This document shows, one piece after another, positions 34,976-45,891 of a stretch of 64,000 nucleotides of DNA (position 1 is its first letter; every line of letters starts with the position of its first letter). The notes under the pieces were generated by a model. It saw only the letters and a program-made list of their open reading frames with translations, was not told where the DNA came from and did no database searches. Both the position numbers and the translations under genes were made by a program. This DNA comes from Bradysia coprophila. Lineage: Eukaryota; Arthropoda; Insecta; Diptera; Sciaridae. The stretch spans positions 558,001 to 622,000 of the forward strand of contig NW_023503598.1 in NCBI RefSeq assembly GCF_014529535.1. Reading direction: 5' to 3'.

Positions 34976-36250
34976 GGCTCTATTCACGCCGTAAATGAGC
35001 CGTAAGTGAACAAATGGGTGAAGTAATTTACCGAAATAATAAGTACAGCATTGATCTTAGCATGAGCATAGAAAATATCGGGAGGCTGATGAAGGCACAG
35101 TAGACACTGCGTCCTTTTGTAAAAATGTATGACTTTTTGTCGTTGTGTGAGCTAAAACATACAATCCGTTGACCACGGATGGATGCATCAAGCGACACAA
35201 CACTTAGAAGTTGAATCTAGTGGCAACCAGCAATACAGACCAATACAAAAACATACAATCCTAAGCAGTAGCTCTTATCATTAAAGCCTCAAAATTTGAT
35301 ACTTGTCAATTCAATGTTAATGCTAGAAGCAGTGCTGTGGTTCCGTGGAAGTATAAATCAGCCTTCAGTGCCGATTATGGTATGGATGTATTCGGAAGAA
35401 TCTCTCTTTGAAAGCATGAAAAACCTCGTACACATATGAGTGACATTGACATACATATTAATCAGTAAAAAAAACCTTAAATGGTAAATGTGACGCAAGT
35501 CCTCTATCTTACTTACAAAATAACTGATATCGCTGAGGAGAAATTTGCGTCACAAGTGGCAGATGATTCGGTTTTCCTTCGTTTGGATTCTTTCAGTACA
35601 TTTTTGTACCATTTTCCTAACAATATGTTCCTCAACATCTGCCACTTGTGACGCAAATTGTTTGTTGTAAAATTTTCTTTCACAAATTTTTTGAGTACAT
35701 TTTTTGTTGATAAAACTTTTGCGTACCCTCAGCGATATCAGTTATTTTGTAAGTAAGATAAAGGACTTGCGTCACATTTACCCTTTAAGGGTTTTTTGAC
35801 TGATATCACCACTTTCAACAACATCAAAAAACATTATGGAAATTAAAAAATGCTAGAGAAATCAGTCTGAATCCCAAAATCTAGAAACAAATCTTGGTAC
35901 ACCTCACTTATATTGAAAATAACCCAAATCCGATGGAGGTTAGGAAGTGCTAGAGGAATCATCTGTCATCCCAAAATTTAGAAACCAACCTTGAAACACC
36001 TCACTCATGTCGAAAATAACACAAATCCATCAAAAAATCCGACGGAAGTTAGGTAGTTCCAGAGGAATCACCTGTCATCGCAAAATTTAGGAACCTAGTG
36101 GAAGTTAATATTTAATGATCCCAACAATTCCCTACAAGAAATACATCCCAAAACAACACACTTTTCACCATATTACCTTCCATCATTATCATGCACCAAA
36201 ATATACAACACGCACACACACACACACACACATACACATTGGCTTATTTT
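34976..36250. other. Intergenic with a MITE and a CA microsatellite
   Basis: It holds the MITE at 35461-35806, an imperfect ~70 bp direct repeat between 35875 and 36085 (words GACGGAAGTTAGG and CAAAATTTAG), and an ACACAC run near 36210-36230. No gene is supported. Confidence 0.5.
35461..35806. mobile_element. Palindromic MITE with AATGTGACGCAAGTCC arms, copy 2
   Basis: The left arm GGTAAATGTGACGCAAGTCC and the right arm GGACTTGCGTCACATTTACC are exact complements, and the next ~40 bases (CTTACTTACAAAATAACTG) also match. It is the same family as 24733-25113. Inside, TTTGCGTCACAAGTGGCAGA appears with its complement as a second nested palindrome. Confidence 0.8.
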
Positions 36251-36259
36251 TGGGCCTAT

Positions 36260-36700
36260 AACCAAAATTTCAGGAAAATCTATAGAAACGTTTAGGAGTT
36301 GCTGGATCCACTTTTCCATAGGAACTGACTAACTAACTAACGTAGGCTATTTCAGTTATCTGAAAAAACGAGATTTTGCTTATTTTCATACAAACATCAA
36401 TATTCCGAAGGTCAATATCTCGGCCAATTTTAAAGCTGCAGTAACGTGTGATAGCTCGTTGAACTTGTATGGATTCCTAGATTCCAGATATCCTAGTTTG
36501 GGGGTCGTTGGAGTTAAGGGGGAGAAGTCAAAAAGTTGCTGTATGCTCCGCTGTCCTCAAAATTTTTTTGTTAAAACATTTTTGGTAGTGGACTTGCGTC
36601 ACGCCCGCTTACTAACGTGCGGGCATGAAATAGTCATACGATTTGGCAGACAAACTTTCAATTAAATGTTGTGAATGTTGACATGTATGAAATATTGGCA
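36260..36700 (+). repeat. Direct repeat flanking the knottin-like gene, copy 1
   Basis: About 430 bp, repeated in the same orientation at 37548-38000 with a few percent differences. It includes ACTAACTAACTAACGTAGG and GTGATAGCTCGTT, and a ~66-residue frame present in both copies that I regard as repeat-borne. Family unknown. Confidence 0.8.
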
Positions 36701-36803
36701 AATATCTTAAGACTATTCCAATGACAACACAAATATTAATTTTAATTTAATTTATTAGCATTTAATGTTCAATGTAAAACAATTCGTAAGCGTCATAACT
36801 CAT

Positions 36804-37147
36804 TTAATCATCTGGTTTCGAAACGCATTTTCCTGTATCTTCCTCACTATTTCCTTCCACTTTGCTACAAATCAATTCAGGACAACATTCTACGACTTGA
36901 TATGATAGATGACTCGTATCCAACAAACAGCGATGATAGCCCTCATTGAAACATCTGCGTTCACGATCCAGCTAGAGTAATTAACCAAAAATAAATGAAT
37001 TTTGAAATGCAGAAATATTCTAGCCGATTGAAAATCTACCATCCATTCATTTCCATCTAGTAAATAATCCGGCGTTTCGCCACTGTACGCCGGATAAATG
37101 CCACAGAAAATGTAGACAATTCCGACAAAAAAAAAAAATATTTTCAT
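36804..37147 (-). CDS. Secreted cysteine-rich knottin-like peptide, two exons
   Basis: Exon 1 is 37147-37040 and exon 2 is 36971-36804, joined in phase 0 across a 68-bp intron (GTAGAT...ACTCTAG), giving 91 aa. A signal peptide of about 22 residues (FFFFVGIVYIFCG core) precedes an acidic spacer and a mature domain with six cysteines spaced C-x7-C-x13-CC-x4-C-x13-C. The adjacent cysteine pair in the middle is typical of inhibitor-cystine-knot peptides, which include antimicrobial, protease-inhibiting and venom-type members; the role here is unknown. Intron length matches others in the window, and all six cysteines fall in exon 2. Direct repeats flank the gene on both sides. Confidence 0.7.
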
Positions 37148-37547
37148 TGTTGATAATCTTATTTTCGTTACACTTGACTGAGCTCGATTTGACAAAATTC
37201 AGTCGTATTTATTACGACTTCCAACTTGATTAAGGCCAGTACAGGTTTACATAGCAATGTAGGTTAATTTGGTTACATATGTAAACATCTTGCGATATTA
37301 AACACCTTCACCCTGCCTTAAGGCAATGTGAAGTTGTTTACACAGCAATGTAAACATCTTTATTAATTCGTTTATTGATCAATAAACAAGTCTCTCGACC
37401 CAATAACATATCAATCATTTACAAACTTTAACCAAAGTTTTTAAAGAAAATTCGAATCTCATATATCCACTTTCTGTTCCAGTCACTGTTCCAAGACCAT
37501 ATTTGTTCCAATGCTCATGACCACATCCCAAAACAACACACTTTTCA

Positions 37548-38000
37548 CCATAACCAAAATTTCAGAAAAATCTATAGAAACGTTTAGGAGTTGCTGGATC
37601 CACTTTTTCATAGGAACTAACTAAGTAACTAACTAACTAACGTAGGCGATTTCAGTTATCTGAAAAAGCGAGATTTTGCTTATTTTCATACAAACATCAA
37701 TATTTCGAAGGTCAATATCTCGGCCAATTTTAAAGCTGCAGTAACGTGTGATAGCTCGTTTAACTTGTATGGATTCCTAGATTCCAGATATCCTAGTTTA
37801 GGGGTTGTTGGAGTTAAGGGGGAGAAGTCAAAAAGTTGCTGTATGCTCCGCCGTCCTCAAAAAATTTTTGTTAAAACATTTTTGGTAGTGGACTTGCGTC
37901 ACGCCCGCTTACTAACGTGCGGGCATGAAATTGTCATACGATTTGGCAGACAAACTTTCAATTAAATATTGTGAATGTTTACATGTATGAAATATTGGCT
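37548..38000 (+). repeat. Direct repeat flanking the knottin-like gene, copy 2
   Basis: Same-orientation copy of 36260-36700, starting at AACCAAAATTTCAG and ending near GAAATATTGGC. The pair could mediate duplication or deletion of the gene between them. Confidence 0.8.
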
Positions 38001-38030
38001 ATAGATACTGTGTCGCACGGGCACAACGAG

Positions 38031-38192
38031 CAATGAAAGTCTAGAACAGGTATGGTCGATCGGCGAATTCGTCTTAAACGCACTCACATTTTATGTCAAA
38101 ATAATATGAAAATGAGTGCGTTTAAGTACGAAAATCAAATTTTTATGTCCTCCGGGCGGACAATAGACCATACCTGTTTTACACTTTCATTG
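38031..38192. mobile_element. 162-bp hAT-like MITE with 8-bp target duplication
   Basis: The ends CAATGAAAGT and ACTTTCATTG are inverted repeats continuing through ACAGGTATGGTC. The target duplication ACAACGAG is perfect (38023-38030 and 38193-38200). Eight-base duplications are characteristic of hAT elements. It lies about 180 bp upstream of the zinc-finger gene's start codon. Confidence 0.85.
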
Positions 38193-38374
38193 ACAACGAG
38201 CAGTATAGTTTTTTGGTTCGCTGGCATCTCTGACTTAAATGATTGCATCTGACAGCGATGTCAACACTGTAAATATTGTCAGCTGTCTTGACAGTTCAAA
38301 ATTGCATTATTATTGTCAACATGTTTACATCAAGGAAGTGCAGCTGAAAAACACAATACAAATATCACTTTGAG

Positions 38375-39508
38375 ATGGATCGGCAATTAAACGGTAGGAA
38401 ATCATTTCGTCATACCCTCAAATTAAGGTCTCTTATTCAAAACATACGATGACTCTCTATGTAAAACGGGCTTCTGTTATAATGTGTGGAGGCACGACGG
38501 TCCGTTTCAAATCAATTTTTTTTCGTTACCCCTCTGTCAACTGGTTTAGTTGCCCTAACTAGAAATTTCTTCCATTTTGAAGGTCAAACAATCTCCACTG
38601 AAGAAGCATGGATCAAAAATGAGCCGACCGACAGCGAATCCACTGAATTTTTCTACATAAACTCTGAATATGGTACCTCTATCGTCAAAGCTGAACCAGC
38701 AGCTACAATTTTGTCAACCGCTGAAGAAGCAGCGGAAACTATCAACATCAAATCGGAAATTGAGGATAACCAATTCCAACCAGCGAATAACTGTATAACA
38801 AACACTCCAACAATCGCTAAAAGGCGTGGCAAAAGACCTGGACAAATCATTCAAAAGTCCTACGATTGCGATCAGTGTGAAAAAAGTTTCCCAAAAGAGT
38901 ACGGCCTCAAAAGACATCAACGTTCCCATTCCGGTATCAAGCAGTTTGAGTGCGACGAATGTGGCATGAAATTTGCACAAAAGTGTCACATAAAACCGCA
39001 TAAACTGATACACAGCGGCGAAAAGAAGATGTTCAGTTGCACTGAATGTCCGTCGGTATTTGCTACAAGAATGACCTGTTCTATTCACATTTTGTCACAC
39101 GAGAGAGCCAATAATGGTGATGATACAAAACGATTTTCCTGTGACGAATGCGGTAACGGATTTGATCGAAAGGACAGTCTGCTCAGACATTTGCGTTTGC
39201 ATTTTGGTCTGCCGATTACGAACAAACCGCCGACGCATAAAATCGAGAAAAAGCTGTTTCCATGTGACGAATGTGGAAAGATTTTCGATAGGAAGGATAG
39301 TCATCGCAATCATTTACTTCTTCATTCAGGTATAAAGCCCTTTGAGTGTGACGAATGCGGCGCCAGATTCATAAAGAAATTCTACGTCCAACGACACAAA
39401 CTAACTACGCACCGTGGCGTCAAACCTCCTCGTTCTAAAGTTTGCGATGAATGTGGAGCAAGTTTTACATCGACATTCAACTTGAACAGACATAAATTGA
39501 CTTACTAA
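38375..39508 (+). CDS. C2H2 zinc-finger protein with seven fingers, two exons
   Basis: Proposed exon 1 is 38375-38393, encoding MDRQLN plus one base, and exon 2 is 38583-39508, joined in phase 1 (donor GGTAGGAA, acceptor TTTTGAAG), giving 314 aa. The acidic N-terminal part includes two IK-x-E-type words (IKNEP, VKAEP), possible SUMO sites. From about residue 100 there are seven fingers of form C-x2-C-x12-H-x3/4-H, with linkers such as HSGIKPFECDECG; a longer linker separates fingers 4 and 5. This is a nuclear DNA-binding transcription regulator of the insect-expanded class; the target is unknown. No ZAD or BTB domain is seen. Polyadenylation signal AATAAA at 39714. The open frame could also be read from 38486 without exon 1, but the resulting leader looks intronic. 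Confidence 0.85.
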
Positions 39509-39719
39509 GTTAACGAACAGACGACAGGCGACGTACATACATCGACGAATCTTTATTATTGCATAAAAGCGGTATAATGCAATAGGACGAAAGGTCTCAA
39601 TTGGCATTCTGGAATTTTCAACTGAGATAAACCATCGAAACGCTGAGAGAGACAGTTGTCGATGTTTTGTGATAATTGACGAAATTGAATGTTATGGCTA
39701 ATCGATGCGTTTAAATAAA

Positions 39720-40289
39720 AGGAAAATCGAAACAATTCGAGAACGAAATGTCAAATTTTATTTATTGACCACGGTTGGGGTTGACTAATCCAATCTTATT
39801 TTTACTGAGACAGCTGACTGAGATAGCTGAAAGCGTCATCTGCCAAATAATGTTTACCAAAAAAAAATTGACTGAAAACAACAAAGATTTCACCAAAACA
39901 AGCGAAGCGATTCCAGCGAAAATTATGAATATTTTCAACTTGCGGTAAATCAACACACTTCCAGCATGAGTGGTACTGGTACACTAAATAGGGTACTTAA
40001 ACTTGACAGTGTGTCACACAACTGTAAGACACTGTTAAAACATTTTCATGTAAAATAGAATACTTTCTGCAGCTGACCACTATGATCACTTTTGCTTGAA
40101 GTGCGTTGGGTATATAGAAATTCTTATGAGTTGGCAAGTTGAGTAAGATTTTGATATGAAATGTAGCACAGTCAAAAATAAGGATTTTTCATTTTCCTGT
40201 CAATTACTTCAGTTCAGTTTTATCCACTAGATCTTATTCCTGCGCATTATTCAGGCTGTAACGTTTAAGACATTATAGTCTCTTCGAAC
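39720..40289. other. Intergenic with a diverged MITE copy
   Basis: 39957-40107 is the relative of 326-461. No gene is supported. Confidence 0.5.
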
Positions 40290-40420
40290 CAGGGCTTACT
40301 TTAGAGAATTTTAATTCTGAAAATTCTGAAAAAATTCCGAAAAATTCTGAAATAATTTTTCGGAATTTTTCAGAACTTTTTCGGAATTTTCAGAATTAAA
40401 ATTCTCTAAAGTAAGCCCTG
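40290..40420. mobile_element. 131-bp hAT-like foldback MITE
   Basis: The ends CAGGGCTTACTTTAGAG and CTCTAAAGTAAGCCCTG are perfect, and the interior is AT-rich with repeated TTCTGAAA/TTTCGGAA words. The 8-bp flanks CTTCGAAC (left) and GTTCGAAC (right) match at seven positions, consistent with a hAT target duplication. Confidence 0.8.
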
Positions 40421-40604
40421 GTTCGAACATGTTACTATTTTTGATAGTAGATTTGAAGGGGCAAATTGTTATTGAAATTTTGAAAAAAAAAAAGTTTTTT
40501 TGATGTATTCTGCCCTTTAACACTTTTTAGCCCCGTTTGAAGTACGTAGAATTCCAGCGTTTCGTATCTGCGAAGAACTTACGAATGAACTAAAATGTAA
40601 CTGG

Positions 40605-41895
40605 TTTTTAGCCCCGTACGAAGTACGAAAGGGCTTATAAGATTACGATGCCGTGTGTAATTGATGGAATTCGAAGCAGGCGGTAAGGGCAAAGTGTTTG
40701 CCTATGTTCATAGATGACGAATCGACAATAAAAATTTTGTCTGTCCGTCTGTCCGTCTGTCCTTCTGTCCGTCTGTCCGTCTGTCACGTCGATATCTTGA
40801 GTAAATCAAATCCTATTTTTAAAAAAAAAATTCTCCCTGAAAGGTAGTCGAAATTGTGAGGCTAAGTTCGAAGATGGGCGATTTTGGGTCGACCCCTCCC
40901 GAGTTGGGGCCCCATAATTGCTTTAACGTTTTCCAAAGATTTCTCTGGCCATTTAAAGGCTACACTGGTAAGTGGTACATCAAATGAAAGGTATTTACAA
41001 TACCTATCGACAAAAAAAAGTTTATTTAAATTGGATGTCCGACTCGTTTGTTAGACCCCTTGGTGTGAACTAGGTGCAGGGCGGCAAGCCGTTTTTGCTT
41101 GTAGGTTGGCCAAATTTGAACGTATTTAGATGGATTTTGCTTCAATAGATAGGTATTGACCGTACCAATCAGGTAAAAAAAAGTTCGTGAAATTCGGTTC
41201 ACCGGAGCGTGAGCTAGGTCTCTTGGAGTGAGCTTATATGAGGCTACTCGGCCGTAAAGAGAAGGTGGTGTTTTTTGTTAATATCTCGAGTAAAATTTGA
41301 ACAAATTTTATGAATTTTTTTTTGTTTGAAAGGTATTAATAAATGTGAATTTTCAGTACTATTTCAGGTCTCCTAATAAAATGGCCGTTGGCCGCCATTT
41401 TGGATTTTTGTAAAAACAATATAAATCGGTGAAAATAATTCTTACAAAGTTATTGATCAGTTGGAAGTGATTGGTTATGTGTGTGTGGTGTTTCAAGGAT
41501 CCCAAATATGGATATCTATATATAAATATATATAGCTATATTGAGCTATATAACGGTATAGATAGTTATTTTGAGCTATATACTAGCATATTTATCAGTA
41601 AATTGTTTATTTATAGGTAAATATAGGTTAATATAGGACTGAGGAAATTTTAGGTCAATTTTAAATTTGTGTTACGTTTAGAAGGAACATCGTACGGGGC
41701 TTCGTAATTGCGCTATGCGCAATTTTTAAGACGTACAAATTTCATAAGAATTTTTCTTTACCGACGTTTACGGGCGCAGTAGACTTACGTTAAGAGTAGG
41801 GCGACGGACGAACTATGGTCACGTGCGCAATAGATGTACGGGTTCGTACGGGGCTCAGTCGCAGCAAACGCTCCGACTGTTCTGACGGCTCATTT
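40605..41895 (+). repeat. AGCCCCGTACGAAGTAC repeat, copy B
   Basis: Same family and orientation as copy A, with an expanded GTCTGTCCGTC run at 40738-40785 and a more diverged interior. A solo fragment of the same left end (TTTTTAGCCCCGTTTGAAG) lies just upstream at 40526. It ends TCAGTCGCAGCAAACGCTCC plus about 30 bases. Confidence 0.75.
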
Positions 41896-42882
41896 TACCA
41901 TCATTTATGTCATTCTGTCGTGTCTGAAGGGGAGGTGAAAAATGGTAAGGAAGACATTATTACAATAATTATAAAGTTTTATTGAAAAGACAAATGGATC
42001 TGTTTGTGGTTTCTATAATTTGATTTCTATCGATTTCTTCGACGCCTTCGAATCGCAAAGTAAAATAAAATATTCGGGACGGGTCGGGGTCATATTGCAC
42101 CGGACTGCGACAAAACATCTATGTACTGCACCTCTCTAAGTGAACACCCCGTGGACAGCTGCGGAAAACCGTCACAGTGCATTCACAATAACTTTGTCAG
42201 CCATATCAAACGCTCAACAAAAGAAAATCTAGCGTCTTATCTACAGTTGAAACATACTGGAGGTGTAGCGCTGTCAAACTTGTTACTTTAAAAATTCCGT
42301 TGTCGATTTCACAAAACTTTTGTTTTGTTTTGACAGCTACATCTCCAGCTAAAAGTGACCCAAAGTTATCTCAAGTCACAAAACTGGCCCAAACAAAATC
42401 GGAAAGCAACAAGGAAGCCCGAACCTTACCTTTTTTCTTATAGAAGGCGCCTGTACATTTTTCCAAAATGATGAAGATGTACATTTTCTCTGCCGTATGC
42501 AAAGATAAAGCGAGAAAGATGATGGTGTACATACTATGCCGTCCTATTCCGAATTATCGCGTCACATAAATGATGAAATGTAATCGTTTTGGAGGTGCGA
42601 TTATTTATTGATGTTGTTGCTACAAACTTTGACGATGTATGTGCCCAATAAGGTTGTGTATATTATAATGGACTAGTCGGCGAAGAAACAAAAACAAACC
42701 CTACCTGGCCAATAAGCAGAGCTAGTATATTGACACGTAGACTAAGAGAATTCGATTTGTTTTACGCGCTGTAAGATCGGCCGAATTCGTATAACGCACA
42801 GGACTTTATCGATGTTTCTATAAATATTGGGATGCATATAGGGGATGCCCCGAAAATGGCGATTCCGACTACGTTTCCATCA
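41896..42882. other. Intergenic, no gene supported
   Basis: Mixed composition with some GC-richer stretches (around 42080-42180) but no sustained frame, motif or repeat that I can name. Confidence 0.4.
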
Positions 42883-45437
42883 TCAGAGCTGAATAATCAG
42901 AATGAATGGTTGATTCTTTCCTAACAGATCTGTACATAATTGATGCATACGTTCCAGATTAGAATTTGCTTCTTTTACAAGTCGGACAGACTCAATACTG
43001 ATTGAATTGACGTCGCTTTCGCTCTCAATTAGATTTTGTCTTAAGTCAATCATCTCTGCTTCACAACCGTTGTGTACGTTAAGAGCGGTTTTGATTACAT
43101 CCAGAGGAGCTAGGACTTGCGACGGTTGTGACACTCTGCAACAACAAATTATTTTCATCAAATGGAAGTCTTATCAGACCAGGCGTCCCACTAAATTTTG
43201 CCTTGTCCAAAATTCGGACATTTCGGACAATTCATAAAAATTTCGGACATTTTCTGCAAAAATTTCGGACATTTTTTTTCTAATTTTCACTAAAGTTACG
43301 CATTAGAAAAAGTCTGTAAGTGATTTAAGTCCATTCCACCAACAAATTCTAAGGCTTTGTATGAGATGAGAGAGATGAGATTTTTTTTAAAAAGTATACT
43401 TTGACATGACCTGTAGCTGTACAGATCATAAACCTGAATAGAGGGCTTGAAACCTTCACGAAAAGATAGTGTTAAAGATGTAGGTTAACTAATGCATGTC
43501 GCGGAAGAATAATATCTGACATGTTTCTGAGGTAGGGGTTTGTAATAGATCCCATATAAATTTCGTCAAACAAACGAAAATCTAGATTTGGTATTTTAGT
43601 ATAAAAATTCAGAAAACAGAAATCCAGATCTTTATTTGTCAAACGAAATTCTTGTGAATTCAATTACAAACCACAACTCCCGAATCAGAAACATGTCGTA
43701 TTTCAACCTTGCGAGACTGTATGTTTAAATAAAACCAGGTTGAATACGGGTCAGCCTTCTTTCCGTTCCTCAAATTTTGGACAAATGCTGAGAAATACAT
43801 TTTCCTCGCATAGAATAATTTCCTCAAATATGTGGTTTTTAGTCAATACACTTCCTTCGTCGACCTACATCATTTGCATGTATTTCATCGAAGGCAAGGT
43901 TAAAATTTCGATGCGCCACAGGCGAATCTTGTAATTAGTTTCCACTAAACCTGTTGGAATTTTTGTCTACTTTTCGTACTATTACTTCAAAAATTCGATC
44001 ATATTCTCCCTTCTATTCGAAATTTTTTAATGTCGACTATACTGAAAAAATGCTTAAAAAAGATATTGGAGTCAGCCAAGATGTGACGCAGGAAACTCTT
44101 AACGTGGCTGTCTTTTAGAGCTACAGCTATTTCTAACATATTCATTCGCTGCGCTCACTCGTTATATTATTATCTTAATATTGATTTATTGATTTTCACT
44201 CGAAGGAAGAATTGTAACATTATGCCCGAGTACCAAAATCAGAAAAACAGGAAAAAAATTTTTGAATGAAAACCAGGTCTAGAAAATTAGCTGAATTAGC
44301 TGAGTTAGTTATCGTGTTCCATAGGAAAAGAAACAATGAGCATATCGGTTTTTCGAGAACTACTCCCAGACCATTGAGCTGATAACGCCCATTTAAAAAC
44401 TTGACCTGAGGAATTCAGTTCTCCTTTGAACAAAATGTTTTTGAAAATCGATTTAGATTTACTCAAGTTAAAAAAATATTACACATTTAACGTCATATTT
44501 CCACATAATTTTCAATTATAGTGATAGCGGTACCTATACACATTTTCCGGTATTTTCTGCCATAAAGACCCATATGACTTACAGTCAAGTGAATAAAAAT
44601 TTAGGGACAAAGTATTGATAGACTGAAAGTTCAATTAAAAATTCTGTAAAGCGCGCCGCAGGCAATTTTTTTGAAGATGAGACTTTTATAAGTTTATATA
44701 TTTAATTCTGGTCAGGTCTTGAAGAATATTTCGGACAATTTCGGACAAATGTGTAAAATTTCGGACATTTCGGACATTTCGGACAAGTGGGACGCCTGTA
44801 TCAGACCAATGAATAAATCATTTACTTATCGGTCAGAGCAGCAACTCCTGGCAATATTTTCCCCTCCAACAGTTCCAACGAAGCACCACCTCCGGTCGAA
44901 ACGTGCGAGACAAATGGTTCAGTGTTACACTTCGCACAACACAAAGCAGTATCATCACCACAAATGATCGTGACGCATCCGCCTTTTGTTGCGGATACAA
45001 TTTCATCCATTAGGCTTTTGGTTCCATTGGCAAAATTTGGAAATTCAAACACTCCAGGCGGTCCATTCCAAACGGTAAGTCTAGCTCGCAATACCGGAGC
45101 TGCAAAAAGTTCTATTGAAATTGGACCAATGTCTAAACCCATCCATCCAGTCGGAATGCCTTCTTCCACTGTAGCGTTACCAACCTGTAAAGAAGAGTCT
45201 CAGTCTCAGTGAAACTAATTGCTAGATACAGACTTGTGGCGTAAGGTAAGATACTTACGGTTGCGTTCTCGGCAAATTTGTCACCAGTCACAAAGTCAAC
45301 GGGCAAATGTAATCGAACGTTGTTCTTGGCTTTGTCAACCAAATCCTGAATAACTTTTGCGACATCCTCATCAAACACCGATCCACCGATTTTCGTTCCT
45401 TTCATTATTTTCAGGAATGTAAAGGCACATTTTTTTC
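42883..45437 (-). pseudogene. 5'-truncated phosphoglycerate-kinase-like gene with novel C-terminal exon
   Basis: Exon a (about 45437-45259) and exon b (45184-44826), split by a 74-bp intron, encode the C-terminal half of phosphoglycerate kinase: [28 protein letters not shown] and [18 protein letters not shown]. The nucleotide loop reads CGDDTA where GGGDTA is usual. The N-terminal half, which binds 3-phosphoglycerate, is absent; similarity stops just before AFTFLK and no in-frame ATG precedes it. Exon b either ends at TAA (44822) or, more likely, splices at GTAAATG (44825) to TTGCAG (43136). That adds about 84 residues from exon c (43135-42883) with a helical, charged character. Without exon c it resembles a simple truncated copy. 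Glycolytic activity is not expected; transcription is unknown. Confidence 0.7.
43180..44798. mobile_element. 1.6 kb non-autonomous hAT-like element
   Basis: The ends CAGGCGTCCCACT and AGTGGGACGCCTG are inverted, with subterminal arrays of TTTCGGACA in opposite orientations (43208-43275 and 44729-44786). The target duplication TATCAGAC is perfect (43172-43179 and 44799-44806). No transposase frame is seen inside. It sits in the last intron of the phosphoglycerate-kinase-like gene. Confidence 0.9.
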
Positions 45438-45540
45438 TATTTTGAGCATTCCTCGGCGACAAAATACAATGAACAAAACTTTCTTTTTGCAACACGTTCA
45501 CATTGATCCTGCTAGCCCATTTCACAAGTCACTTCACACG

Positions 45541-45890
45541 GAAACACAACACTTTCCAATTTTTTTTTTCTAAAAACAGGTACGCCATTTTTCATGTCAA
45601 ATGCACTTCATTGACCTACACCTACAAAACCGCCATTTGCATTTTCCATACCAGTCTCTTTCCTTCAGCGTAACTTAATCCACACATTAAACCAACAATA
45701 ATCAACGACAATCACAATATCTCGGTATGTTAAGATTCACTTTTTCCAATCAAAAGAAATTAACACGCGAACCCTTTTTAATCCTCGTCGCCAATGTAAT
45801 ATCGGGCTGGACAAGTAATAATATACACGTTTACAGTATTGCTGTATCATATTTATTCATATAACAATCACAGTGGACTTACGCGTGTGC
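45541..45890. other. Region upstream of the truncated kinase gene
   Basis: This is where the missing N-terminal exons would be expected, but no phosphoglycerate-kinase motif is visible on the minus strand. It may hold a fortuitous promoter; nothing decisive is seen. Confidence 0.4.
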
Positions 45891-45891
45891 A

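Noticed and set aside
36459..36665. Conserved small protein, present again at 37765-37965
   Set aside because: Both frames lie inside the two copies of a ~430-bp direct repeat, so conservation reflects the repeat.
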